Shown: positions 1-8,371 of the stretch, piece after piece
Layout: the number at the start of each line of letters is the position of its first letter
Position numbering within the stretch: the stretch's first letter is position 1
Origin: Corynebacterium cystitidis
GTDB taxonomy: Bacteria > Actinomycetota > Actinomycetes > Mycobacteriales > Mycobacteriaceae
Length of the DNA: 64,000 bases
NCBI RefSeq assembly: GCF_900187295.1
Contig: NZ_LT906473.1
Coordinates: 496,001 to 560,000 of the forward strand
Reading direction: 5' to 3'
Translations under genes and position numbers: made by a program
The notes under the pieces: model-generated
Databases searched by the model: none
The model's input: only the letters and a program-made list of their open reading frames with translations
What the model was told of the DNA's origin: nothing

Positions 1-247
1 TTACCTGAAGGATCATGTCCCACACTAGCCTGAATGTATGGACAATTCATGGCTGGCGGGTGTGAACTTTTTTTCTTGAGGCGGCTTCGTAGGTTGGACG
101 CTTCTTGTGCTTTGCCTTGGAGGGGCCTAATTGTTCGTGGAAAAATCTATGAAACTCTCCCACCCTCTAAGTTGTCAAGACATTATTGCCTGTTTTGGAT
201 TATCATCGCGCTAGACGCACTCACAATTCGGTAGATAAAGAGGATGT

Positions 248-1417
248 ATGAAAATTGTAGTTTTTGGACTCGGGTATGTAGGTCTCGCCAACGCTGTCTT
301 GCTCGCATCGCGCCACGAGGTGGTGGCGGTTGACCTCATCGAAGAGAAAGTGGATCAGGTAAACAATCATATTTCTCCAATCGCTGACACGGAGGTGACT
401 CAGGCTTTTGAAAAGGAAACACTCAATCTGCGTGCTACAACCGATGCGGCAGACGCTCTGGAAGGTGCTGATGTCACTTTCATCGCAACACCTACTGATT
501 ACAAAGTAGATTCAGACAGCTTTGACACATCGTCCGTAAGGGCCGTGATCCAGCAGATTTCGGAACTGGCCCCAGATACCATCATCGTGATCAAGTCCAC
601 CGTTCCTATTGGTTTCACCGAGCAGATCAGCCGGGAATTCCCTACGTTGAATCTGGTGTTTAGTCCGGAGTTTCTGCGTGAGGGTAAGGCGCTGTTTGAT
701 AATCAACATCCCTCCCGGATCATCGCTGCTTCACGCAACCGTGAGCATGCTGCCACCGTTGCTCAACTTCTGGCTGACAACGCGGTTGACGATGATGTTC
801 CAGTCCTACTGACTGATACAACTGAGGCAGAAAGTATCAAACTGTTCTCAAACACCTATTTGGCAATGCGGGTAGCTTATTTCAATGAGTTGGATACCTT
901 TGCCCGTATCAAAGGGCTTAACCCGGAGCAGATTATTGAAGGCGTGTGCCTTGATCCCCGGATTGGAGACCACTACAACAACCCGAGTTTTGGCTACGGC
1001 GGCTACTGTCTGCCGAAGGATACCCAGCAGTTACTCGCAAACTATGATGGGACGCCACAGACGTTGATCACAGCGATCGTTGAGGCAAACCGTGTTCGGA
1101 AGAAGTTTGTGGCGCATGCTGCGTTGCGTTCCCAACCGTCTGCAGTGGGCGTCTACCGCTTGACCATGAAGTCCGGTTCGGATAACTTTCGCAGCGCAGC
1201 GATCCATGACGTGATGAAGATGGTCAAGGACGCTGGCGTTTCCGTTGGTGTGTATGAACCATCGCTTGACGACGGGTCTGTGGATGGGTATCCGGTGTAC
1301 GCGGATTTTGATACTTTTGCCCGCGACCACGACGTGATCCTTGCGAATCGGTGGGATGCAGAGCTGGAGCCTTATGCGAATAAGGTGCTGACTGCAGATC
1401 TGTACTCTCGCGATTGA
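248..1417 (+). CDS. hasB: UDP-glucose 6-dehydrogenase, HasB type
   Basis: Predicted to oxidise UDP-glucose to UDP-glucuronate with two NAD+ in the cytoplasm. The 389-residue protein opens with the Rossmann motif GLGYVGL (residues 7-13) and carries the catalytic-cysteine motif GGYCLPKD with Cys254. The stretches KSTVPIGF, FSPEFLREGKALFDN and HYNNPSFGYGG closely resemble streptococcal HasB as I remember it, and the length (about 400) fits. The ATG follows an AGAGG ribosome site. The gene faces a hyaluronan-synthase-like glycosyltransferase with a shared terminator between them, so the likely job is precursor supply for a glucuronate-containing capsule. An ordinary ugd for another polysaccharide is the alternative. 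The 247 bases upstream hold no convincing gene. Confidence 0.9.
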   Translation: MKIVVFGLGYVGLANAVLLASRHEVVAVDLIEEKVDQVNNHISPIADTEVTQAFEKETLNLRATTDAADALEGADVTFIATPTDYKVDSDSFDTSSVRAVIQQISELAPDTIIVIKSTVPIGFTEQISREFPTLNLVFSPEFLREGKALFDNQHPSRIIAASRNREHAATVAQLLADNAVDDDVPVLLTDTTEAESIKLFSNTYLAMRVAYFNELDTFARIKGLNPEQIIEGVCLDPRIGDHYNNPSFGYGGYCLPKDTQQLLANYDGTPQTLITAIVEANRVRKKFVAHAALRSQPSAVGVYRLTMKSGSDNFRSAAIHDVMKMVKDAGVSVGVYEPSLDDGSVDGYPVYADFDTFARDHDVILANRWDAELEPYANKVLTADLYSRD

Positions 1418-1433
1418 TACGTTAGTGACTTAG

Positions 1434-1493
1434 CCTCGTGGGGCCTGGCCTTGTGGGGCCTGGCCTTGTGGGGCCTGGCCTTGTGGGGCCGAC
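1434..1493. repeat. 15-bp minisatellite, four copies
   Basis: Four tandem units of the form CCTTGTGGGGCCTGG; the first and last units are degenerate. The array lies 16 bases after the hasB stop, between two convergent genes. Several other gene ends in this window carry short tandem arrays of unrelated sequence. Confidence 0.85.
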
Positions 1494-1525
1494 CTCAGAG
1501 GTCCCAGCCTTGTTGAAACTACTCG

Positions 1526-1575
1526 ACTCCCATAGTATGCGCTTTGCTTCAGCGCCGCACCCTATGGGAGTTTTG
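1526..1575. terminator. Bidirectional terminator between hasB and hasA
   Basis: The arms ACTCCCATAG (1526-1535) and CTATGGGAGT (1562-1571) pair. An inner stem GCGCT/AGCGC sits in the loop, and TTTT follows on the plus strand. Its position between converging genes suits a shared intrinsic terminator. Confidence 0.7.
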
Positions 1576-1611
1576 CCTGTCTCGACAGCCTGTATTTGAG
1601 CAGTCTGTAGC

Positions 1612-3159
1612 TTATCCAGCCGCGATCGTCCCGGCCCCGCCGGGAGCCACAAATCCAGAGGGCTGAGGTGTTTCGTGGACGATTTCGACAGATTGTCGGG
1701 TATTCCATCCTGTTTTGCGGCAGGTGATAAAGCCCCATAACCGGATAGGGCGCAGGACAAACATCGACCAGAGGATGGAGAAAGGACTAAGCAGATAGGT
1801 AAGGAACTGGCTCGAATTCGACATGTCGCTGCGTTCGATGGCGAAGTAGCGCACTCCCTGAATATAGGACAGGAAGGCCGGAATTAAGAGGAACTGCCAG
1901 GGAGGCAGCTCACCTGTAGCGATCGGCTTGAATAAAACGATCTGAAGGACGACCACAGTCATACTGAAAAAGAGGACATATCCAAGGACTTGGCGGATCC
2001 AGGCGTAGCTCAAGGGGTCAAGGTGCCTGACACGCCACCACCCACGAATGAATGAGCCTCGCGCCCAGCGCAGTTGTTGGCGAACGTGGTGGCTGAGGTT
2101 CTCCGGCATGTCAGCGAAGACGATTGCAGATGGTTGCTGGACTGTCTTTCCCAATTTGAGTGCCATTAGTGTGAAATATGAGTCGTCTGAGAACACAACG
2201 TGGGAGCCGAAGAAGTCCTCTTCGGTGTATCCAGTCTCCATGGCGGCGTCGACGGCAGCAATACGGTAAAGGGCTAATCCGCCACTGTTGACAATCACGT
2301 TGCCGAACGCCGACTGAGCTTGGCGGTCGACGAGCTGTTGCCCAGCAACGAAAATCATGTCGGTGATGCGTGCCAGGAAGTTCTTTTGAGCGTTCGACGC
2401 TACGACAACTCCAGCTACGGAGTACACTTCGGGGCGTTCGAAGGGAATCAAACCTTCCTCGAGTGCGTTTTTATCAAGCACACCGTCAGAGTCCACGGTG
2501 ACGATGATTGCATTGGTTCGATCAATAATGTTGTTGTATGCCGTCGCGTGAGCCATCCGCTTGCCTTGGTTTTCCTGCCGGGTCCAGGTGACAGCGATAT
2601 TATGTGCGACAGCTTCGTTTAAAAACCATGCTTCGACCTGGCTGAGGTCGTTTTTGGAGCCATCGTCAACGACGTGGATTTCAGCTGGGGGTACTGTCTG
2701 GTCGAATAGGGCGCGTAAGTTGTTAGTGAGAGAAGTCTCGTCTTCGTTATACACCGGGATCATCACAATTGGCCGCAACGTTTCCTGAGCGGGAATATGT
2801 GCACCGGGAACGTCCTTCAGCTGCTGCGACGAAAAGCTAGAGCGGGTGAACTTTCTGCTTAGTACGGCGATGATGATTTGGAAGAAGAATGTAGCCCCGA
2901 ACAAGAGGAAGAATGGCTTCAACTCCGGGACGTAGCCGTCAACAAATGAAAGGTACTGGTAACCGATATAAGCGCCGAGACCGAGGAACACTAAAGTTCC
3001 TGGTACTAAGATGCCATTGCGGAACCTGGCGGCAGGCCTGAGGTCTGAGCTATTCGGCAGCTCTTTGTCCCGTTGGAACAGTAGCTTGATGATGATTGCG
3101 CCCAGTATGACCAACGCGGTTGCAATGAGCGGAAACGCGATGGAATCTGCTGCAAGCAT
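1612..3159 (-). CDS. hasA: Hyaluronan-synthase-like processive family 2 glycosyltransferase
   Basis: Membrane glycosyltransferase, 515 residues, expected to polymerise and export a polysaccharide from UDP-sugars. Two N-terminal membrane segments (about 8-27 and 52-100) precede a GT2 domain with PVYNED, VDDGS, DxD as VDSD (222-225), NSGGLALYR (291-299), SDD (324-326) and QQLRW (361-365); more membrane segments follow. The order of motifs, the NQGKRMAHA segment and the C-terminal pattern FVLRPIRLW then TGWNTR match class I hyaluronan synthases better than cellulose synthases, which have a different Q-x-x-RW context. The adjacent hasB would supply UDP-glucuronate, which supports hyaluronan or a related polymer. 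HAS has SGPL where this protein has SGGL, so the exact product is inferred. The ATG follows AAGGGG. Confidence 0.75.
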   Translation of the reverse strand: MLAADSIAFPLIATALVILGAIIIKLLFQRDKELPNSSDLRPAARFRNGILVPGTLVFLGLGAYIGYQYLSFVDGYVPELKPFFLLFGATFFFQIIIAVLSRKFTRSSFSSQQLKDVPGAHIPAQETLRPIVMIPVYNEDETSLTNNLRALFDQTVPPAEIHVVDDGSKNDLSQVEAWFLNEAVAHNIAVTWTRQENQGKRMAHATAYNNIIDRTNAIIVTVDSDGVLDKNALEEGLIPFERPEVYSVAGVVVASNAQKNFLARITDMIFVAGQQLVDRQAQSAFGNVIVNSGGLALYRIAAVDAAMETGYTEEDFFGSHVVFSDDSYFTLMALKLGKTVQQPSAIVFADMPENLSHHVRQQLRWARGSFIRGWWRVRHLDPLSYAWIRQVLGYVLFFSMTVVVLQIVLFKPIATGELPPWQFLLIPAFLSYIQGVRYFAIERSDMSNSSQFLTYLLSPFSILWSMFVLRPIRLWGFITCRKTGWNTRQSVEIVHETPQPSGFVAPGGAGTIAAG

Positions 3160-3697
3160 GGGACCACCCCTTAAGGTTAGAAATTGTATTGATATTATTG
3201 CGGTACCGAAATGATCCGAGCGAGCACGGGCTTAACTGCGAGTATCGCAATCGTTGGGGCTTGGATTGCCATCTCTCCCCACCCGATAGTTATAAATACA
3301 ATCAACTCTGTGGATCAGGGACTAGGCTAGTGGGGCTTCTTCTTTTGTGCATACATTCTTTTCGATCAAATCAATCTTTCCTATTTAATAGCTATTAAGG
3401 TGTTTTTCATTTTCGGATCAGATTTATCCTGGCGACGTTGATAAGGCTTACAAGCTGCAGCGTTGCGTTTTTTCTCTCCGGTAGGTGACCGGGGGTCATC
3501 ATTGTGGGACATGTCCGCTCATTAACATTCGGGGGTATTCCCACTACCCCCGTTAGTGCAGTTTGTTACGAGTCCGTGGGTTCCTAGGATTAATACAAAG
3601 GCCTTTTTCTCTCACCATCGAGAGGTGTGGCAGTGCGTCGTCGTTAAGCGTATGCCTGTCTATAACTAGGCTGGCTGTTTTTCGATGAAAGGGAGCA
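3160..3697. other. Divergent, AT-rich promoter region between hasA and the AEC gene
   Basis: No gene is supported here. The stretch is visibly richer in A+T than its surroundings and should hold the hasA promoter and the promoter of the following transporter. Visible elements are a perfect 14-bp palindrome TTAATAGCTATTAA (3385-3398), a hairpin GGGGGTA/TACCCCC (3531-3551), and TGTGGGACATG (3503-3513), the reverse complement of bases 14-24. Confidence 0.5.
3385..3398. promoter_or_regulatory. Perfect 14-bp palindrome, possible operator
   Basis: TTAATAGCTATTAA is its own reverse complement and lies about 230 bases upstream of the hasA start in AT-rich DNA. The regulator is unknown; it matches no consensus I recognise. 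Confidence 0.3.
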
Positions 3698-4612
3698 ATG
3701 TTCGCGGTTTTGCAAGGTTTCGGCGTGGTGGTCATCGTCATCGCCGTCGGTTACTTTCTTGCTCGCGGCAATGTGCTAGGGAAAGATGGCTCACGTCCGC
3801 TGGCTCTCGTTGTTTATAACGTGGCCACCCCGGCCCTGCTTATTGACCAGCTACTCAACACCGACCCTCGTGTTGTGCTCGGGCCACACTTCGCTATCGT
3901 TGCAGCGTCGGCCGTGATCGTCGGATTGCTTGCGTTTGCCGCGTTTCGCTTGCGCGGGTGGGACACGCCCTCGTCGATGGTGGGCCAGCTCTCCGCCAGT
4001 TACGCCAACGGAGGCAACCTAGGTATTCCGCTGGCTGTATATTTAATCGGCGACGGCGCGGTGGTTGTGCCCGTGATCTTGTTTCAGGTGGCGTTTTATG
4101 CGCCGGTGACGTTGACGTTGCTGGACATTTCTACTTCAGAAGCCACTGATTCTGGCTGGCGGAACAATATCTCCGTCGCTTTAACAAATCCGATGCTAAT
4201 CGCAGCTGTCGTCGGCCTTGTGCTGGCGCTGAGCGGATGGGAGGTGCCGCCGCTTATTTCGGAGCCGATCGGTATCCTCGCTGGCGCCTCCGTACCGCTG
4301 GCCCTCATGGTGTTTGGCATGAGCCTGCATGGCGCGCAGCTGCGCCTGACCCGCGGTGTTGCCCTTGCCGCCGGTTTCAAAAATATTGTGCACCCGATCA
4401 TCGCGGTGCTTCTCGCACATTTCCTCTTCGGCATGGAGGGACAAGCGCTATACACTGCCGCTTTCCTAGGCGCGCTGCCTACTGCGCAGAACGTATACAC
4501 CTATGCCGTACGTTTCCGCACCGCTACTGACTTGGCCCGCGACACCGGTGTGGCTTCGACCTTGCTGGCGCTGCCAGTACTGATCGTGATCGGGCTCGTG
4601 TTAGGGGTATAG
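3698..4612 (+). CDS. AEC (auxin efflux carrier) family transporter
   Basis: Integral membrane protein of 304 residues, the usual size for the AEC family, which exports or facilitates transport of small organic acids. Hydrophobic helices occur throughout, in two blocks separated by a polar segment near residues 145-165. The motif YANGGNLGIPLAVYLIG (about 103-119) matches the conserved AEC motif with its glycine/proline break, and PTAQNVYTYA near residue 270 is the second characteristic one. The ATG follows GAAAGGGAG. The gene appears monocistronic. The substrate cannot be told from sequence. Confidence 0.8.
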   Translation: MFAVLQGFGVVVIVIAVGYFLARGNVLGKDGSRPLALVVYNVATPALLIDQLLNTDPRVVLGPHFAIVAASAVIVGLLAFAAFRLRGWDTPSSMVGQLSASYANGGNLGIPLAVYLIGDGAVVVPVILFQVAFYAPVTLTLLDISTSEATDSGWRNNISVALTNPMLIAAVVGLVLALSGWEVPPLISEPIGILAGASVPLALMVFGMSLHGAQLRLTRGVALAAGFKNIVHPIIAVLLAHFLFGMEGQALYTAAFLGALPTAQNVYTYAVRFRTATDLARDTGVASTLLALPVLIVIGLVLGV

Positions 4613-4724
4613 ATTTCGCTTTTCGACGATCAATCTCGTAGGGCGTTGCTGTGGTAAGTTCTGCGGGGTGTTGTGTGGTGTGTCATGATTGTTGTTGCCG
4701 GTTCATCGCACGAGGAGGGAGACT

Positions 4725-5405
4725 ATGGTTTGTTGGGCTCGTTTTGTGGCAGTGGTGGGGGTAGTTGTGGTTGCTGCGTTGTTGTCGTCGTGTGTTGTGC
4801 CTGATGTGGGGCTGGTGCCGGTTGGTCCTGCTGTTGGGGCTGGTGGAGACGAACCCGCCGGGGTTGAGTCAGGTGGGTCAAGTGTTCCGGAGGGTGCTGG
4901 GGGGCAGGCTGATTCGGTTGCATCGGGTGAGGCGGTGGGGGCGTTTCATTTTGATTCGGGCACGTTGGAGATTGGGCCTTTTGATCCTCTTGAGGTTTAT
5001 CCGGATGTGTTTGATCCGTGCCAGGAGATCTCGGCTGAAGAGTTCGCCGCCGCAGGATTTAAGACCGACGGGGTCACCACTCCGCTAGCCAATGGATCAG
5101 CACTTTCGTGTGTCTTGTTGCCAGACCAGATAACCAGTCACATGAGCGTAATACTTGCGGGAAATCTGATCACAAAAGATGAGCTAGCTCTTACAACCAC
5201 CTTACTAGGGGAAAATGTCTCTTCGGAAGTGACCGGAATGTTTAAGTACCGGGAAGACGGGGTAGAACAATCAAACTGTGTCGCGGCGGTATCGACAGAG
5301 CGGGGTCATTTTATGGCGTTTTCGATCGATGGTTACAACGCATACAGCCAGGACGATCACTGTAAAAATGCAATTCAAACTTTGGAAAATTTAGCAAGGA
5401 GTTAG
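4725..5405 (+). CDS. DUF3558-like lipoprotein, copy 1
   Basis: Predicted exported lipoprotein of 226 residues. The signal peptide MVCWARFVAVVG ends in the lipobox LLSSC; an acidic, Gly/Ser-rich linker follows, then a folded domain. Four domain cysteines (DPCQEIS, LSCVLLP, the NC pair region, DDHCKN) and the spacing of the first two recall the actinobacterial DUF3558 lipoproteins. This ATG follows GGAGGGAGACT and is conserved in copy 2, so I prefer it over an in-frame ATG 36 bases upstream. The next gene starts 2 bases after the stop. The domain C-terminal half differs strongly from copy 2 while its last 17 codons are identical, which suggests it was exchanged or diversified. Function unknown; an interaction partner of the next gene product is likely. 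Confidence 0.75.
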   Translation: MVCWARFVAVVGVVVVAALLSSCVVPDVGLVPVGPAVGAGGDEPAGVESGGSSVPEGAGGQADSVASGEAVGAFHFDSGTLEIGPFDPLEVYPDVFDPCQEISAEEFAAAGFKTDGVTTPLANGSALSCVLLPDQITSHMSVILAGNLITKDELALTTTLLGENVSSEVTGMFKYREDGVEQSNCVAAVSTERGHFMAFSIDGYNAYSQDDHCKNAIQTLENLARS

Positions 5406-5407
5406 AA

Positions 5408-7168
5408 ATGTCAGTCGGGGGAAATAATCTCAATCTTGTTTTAGGGGATGTTGCTGCCGCTATCACCAAACTAGCGGAGCCAGCAGAGATTCTAGGTCAG
5501 TCGGGGAACCAGTTCGCGTTTTCGACCACGTCAGTCTTCTCACCTGTGTCGGGGTTGTGTGAGGTGGGGGAGGCGCATGGTGGGGTGTTGAGGGTTAATG
5601 GGGTGGAGTCGCAGAGGGCGTTTGCGGATCGGTTTGCTAATATTGCCGCCCAGTTGCGTCAGAATGTGGCGGATGTGGTTAATGCGGATACTCGTATTGG
5701 TCAGTTGATTGATGCGGTGGGGTTGCCTGCTTCTGGTGGTTTTGATTTTTTTACGAGGGATCATGGTGCTGATGTGGTTGATACTGAGACTGCTGCGTTT
5801 GTGATGACCGTCCCGGTTGTTGCTGGTGTGGGTAGTTTGTCTGTGTTGGCTTCGCAGTATGCTGCGACGAATTTTGGGGTGCCGGAGTCGATGACGGGTC
5901 AGTGGTTGGCGTTGTCGGCGAAGGTGTCGGATGCTGTTGAGTGTCTTGATGGTGTGTTGGCGGATTTGGATAGTTCGTCTGATACTGAGGCGATTGCTAA
6001 TGCTATGGGGGCTGTGCGGGCTCTTCAGTCGGCGGGTTCGGTGTTTGGTGCTAATACCTTGACGATGGGGGCTGCGACGACGAATTTGGGGACGGGGAGT
6101 TTTGCGTTGGGTCAGCAGGTGGTGATGGCTGCAAAGGCGTATGGAATCTTGTTGGCGACGCGTCCGGATGTGGCTGGTGTGTTTGAGCGGGCGTTTTTGG
6201 CGTCGTATCCGGCGACGGTGGCGGCTGCGTTGCCGCCGTCGATTCCGTCGATTACGCAGTTGTTGCCGTCGGCGTTAGATCCTTCGGGGGTGTCGGCAGG
6301 CAGTGGTGGTGGGGCTTTTCGTGGTGGTGATCCGGGTGTGGGGTTGAGTATGTGGCAGGATTTGCCGTTTCCAGCGGTAGTTCAGGAGGCGATGGAGCAG
6401 GTGGGGATGGTAGAGCAGGCGAGGATGCGTAATCCGTATGAGTTGGCCCAAGAGTTTGTGCGTGTGGGTCGGGATGATTTGGATGCGCTTGTTGCTGGTG
6501 CTGTGCCGACGAGCACGGCGTCGGTGGGTGGTCCTTCGCTGTCGCCGAGTGTGAATCCGGTGGGGACTGTGGGATCGACTCCAGGGTTTGTGGTTGGGTC
6601 AGGCACGGTTGGGTCAGGCATGGTTGGGGGCGTAGGAACTGGTGGTGCTGGGGTGGGTGCTGGTGCTGGCACTGGCGCTAGTGGTGCTGTTGGCAGGGGT
6701 GCTGTTGGCAGGGGTGCTGCGTTGGGTGGTGTTGGCTATGGTTCGGGCAACCGTGGTGGTTCTGGTGTTGGCGGGGGTGTGGGGCTTTCCGGGCGTGGTG
6801 CTGGTGGCACGGGTGGTGCCGGTGGTTCTGGTGTAGGGTCTCGGCCAGGTCTTGGGTCTGGTGTGGGCGCTGGTCCTAGCCCTGGTGTTGGCGCAGGCCC
6901 TGGTGCTGGTTCAGGTGCTGGTGCGACTACTGGTGTGGGAAGTCATGGTCGTGGTGGTGCACCTATCGGTGGGATGATGGGTGCAGGTGCAGGTAGAGCC
7001 GCAGGTAGGGGTACGGGCCAGCAGGGTGTGAAGTCGAGTTCTGTGCGTGGTATCAAAACCAGTGCGGTCGAGCGTAAAGGCAATCTCAAAGCCTTGCTAG
7101 GTGAAGGCCCCGAAGTGATCCCGGGTGTGATCGGGGCCTGGGTGCGTGAACCCCGCAACGACCGCTAG
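5408..7168 (+). CDS. Large PE/PPE-like Gly-rich protein, copy 1
   Basis: Protein of 586 residues with no signal peptide or membrane segment, not recognised with certainty. Residues 1-120 and about 150-330 look mostly helical (for example FADRFANIAAQLRQN); residues about 400-545 are a low-complexity Gly/Ala/Val/Ser tract, and a basic conserved tail closes with GVIGAWVREPRNDR. The layout of helical head, Gly-rich body and fixed tail recalls mycobacterial PE/PPE or Esp-type ESX substrates, but no WxG or canonical Y-x-x-x-D/E motif is evident. Start ATG with AAGGAG; the ribosome site lies in the 3' end of the lipoprotein gene, so the two are coupled. Residues about 28-48 differ from copy 2 and the rest is nearly identical. 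The coding strand is very rich in G+T (75% in 5581-5640), unlike its neighbours. Confidence 0.7.
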   Translation: MSVGGNNLNLVLGDVAAAITKLAEPAEILGQSGNQFAFSTTSVFSPVSGLCEVGEAHGGVLRVNGVESQRAFADRFANIAAQLRQNVADVVNADTRIGQLIDAVGLPASGGFDFFTRDHGADVVDTETAAFVMTVPVVAGVGSLSVLASQYAATNFGVPESMTGQWLALSAKVSDAVECLDGVLADLDSSSDTEAIANAMGAVRALQSAGSVFGANTLTMGAATTNLGTGSFALGQQVVMAAKAYGILLATRPDVAGVFERAFLASYPATVAAALPPSIPSITQLLPSALDPSGVSAGSGGGAFRGGDPGVGLSMWQDLPFPAVVQEAMEQVGMVEQARMRNPYELAQEFVRVGRDDLDALVAGAVPTSTASVGGPSLSPSVNPVGTVGSTPGFVVGSGTVGSGMVGGVGTGGAGVGAGAGTGASGAVGRGAVGRGAALGGVGYGSGNRGGSGVGGGVGLSGRGAGGTGGAGGSGVGSRPGLGSGVGAGPSPGVGAGPGAGSGAGATTGVGSHGRGGAPIGGMMGAGAGRAAGRGTGQQGVKSSSVRGIKTSAVERKGNLKALLGEGPEVIPGVIGAWVREPRNDR

Positions 7169-7242
7169 CACAGCAACGCGAGATACAGCGCGAGGGCAGC
7201 ACACCAGCGCTGCGCCCCACGCCAACGCGCCCAACAGGCCAT

Positions 7243-8268
7243 CTAGAAGTTGCCGGGCGCACCCACCATGGTTTCCGGCGACAGCTCCCACGCCTCGGCC
7301 AGGATCTCCATGGATTGCATGGCTTCGTCGTTGGTGCGGCCCTGCAGGGAGATCATCAGCTCATCAGCCTTGGCCAGCTCTGCAAACTCCTCGAGGTACT
7401 CAACAACCTCATCACCAGTTCCGATTCCGGTAAAGCGCAGCATGTCAATGATCTGCTGGCCTTGGTAGGAGTCGACTACTTGGTCGAGTTGTTCGTCGTT
7501 AAGCACGCGTCCCTGCCTGCCCATCATGCGTTTTACCCGCGCCCGGTGTACGCCTACGGTTTGCTCCTCGGCTTCCTCGCGGGTGGGTGCCGCGGTAACG
7601 TTCACGGCGGCGATCACATAGGGTTGATCGAGCACCTCGGACGGCTCAAAGTTTTCCTTGTAATACGTCGTGGCCTGCACTAAGTGTTGCGGGGCGAAGT
7701 GGGAAGCAAACGAGTATGGCAGTCCCAATTTCGCCGCTAGGGTGGCGCCGAACATGGAGGACCCGAGAATATACAGTGGCATTTTCACCCCGACACCCGG
7801 CACGGCGGTTACTCCCGGCACTGTGGGGCGGCCACGAAAATAGCCGTGCAGTTCTACCACGTCATTGGGGAAGTTTTCGGCGGCGCGGGGGTCTCGTCGT
7901 AAAGCGCGGCCCAGCGTGTTCTGGTCGGTGCCGGGCGCGCGGCCCAAGCCCAGGTCGATGCGGTCTGGGTAAAGCTCGCCGAGGGTGCCGAACTGCTCCG
8001 CGATCACATAAGGAGAATGGTTCGGCAGCATTACACCACCGGCGCCGAGGCGGATTTTTTGCGTGCGCGCGCCGATGTGGCTGATCAACACCGCCGGCGA
8101 GCTCGACGCGATCGTAGGCATGTTGTGGTGCTCCGCGTACCAAATCCGTGAATATCCCAGCTCTTCCGCGCGCTGCGCCAACTCCACGGAACGTTGCATG
8201 GACTCTCCGGCGGACTCATCGTCGTAGATGGTGCAGAAGTCGATCAAGGAGAGAGGTAAACGTGACAT
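7243..8268 (-). CDS. LLM-class flavin-dependent oxidoreductase
   Basis: Predicted FMN-dependent luciferase-like monooxygenase, 341 residues, the usual size for the 'alkanal monooxygenase-like' group. The pattern SLIDFCTIYDD, RIWYAEHHNMP, LGAGGVMLPNHSP and RIDLGLGRAPGTD is typical of this group (YhbW/SsuD relatives). I chose the ATG at 8268 because it follows AAAGGAA and begins the conserved strand; an upstream in-frame start adds 16 residues without homology. It lies directly upstream of brnQ in the reverse sense, as in other corynebacteria. The physiological substrate is unknown. Confidence 0.85.
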   Translation of the reverse strand: MSRLPLSLIDFCTIYDDESAGESMQRSVELAQRAEELGYSRIWYAEHHNMPTIASSSPAVLISHIGARTQKIRLGAGGVMLPNHSPYVIAEQFGTLGELYPDRIDLGLGRAPGTDQNTLGRALRRDPRAAENFPNDVVELHGYFRGRPTVPGVTAVPGVGVKMPLYILGSSMFGATLAAKLGLPYSFASHFAPQHLVQATTYYKENFEPSEVLDQPYVIAAVNVTAAPTREEAEEQTVGVHRARVKRMMGRQGRVLNDEQLDQVVDSYQGQQIIDMLRFTGIGTGDEVVEYLEEFAELAKADELMISLQGRTNDEAMQSMEILAEAWELSPETMVGAPGNF

Positions 8269-8371
8269 GGGGATTATTCCTTTCGCGGGGGTTAGCTCCC
8301 ACCCTACGTAAACCACCTGTAGTGCGCTTTGAAGCGCTTCACGACGACCACCCCACCATCAACCGGCTACG

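Larger units (their letters stand above)
4615..7169 (+). repeat. Duplicated lipoprotein/PPE-like cassette, copy 1
   Basis: This stretch aligns end to end with 51427-53980. Both genes have identical lengths in the two copies. Over about 1.6 kb of the second gene I found only two base differences (6889 region C/T and 7087 region C/T). Divergence is confined to the upstream leader, the C-terminal part of the lipoprotein (about 5099-5350) and a patch of about 60 bases in the second gene (about 5488-5550). Confidence 0.9.

Noticed and set aside
34..234. 66-residue open frame upstream of hasB
   Set aside because: No ribosome site, odd composition and no family resemblance; the stretch more likely holds the hasB promoter.
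1422..1760. Open frame on the minus strand through the 15-bp repeats, coding GPTRP repeats
   Set aside because: It is a product of the tandem array and the hasA 3' end, with no start signal.
1612..3159. Cellulose synthase as the identity of the GT2 protein
   Set aside because: No PilZ region, and the motif order plus the adjacent hasB-type gene fit hyaluronan synthase better.
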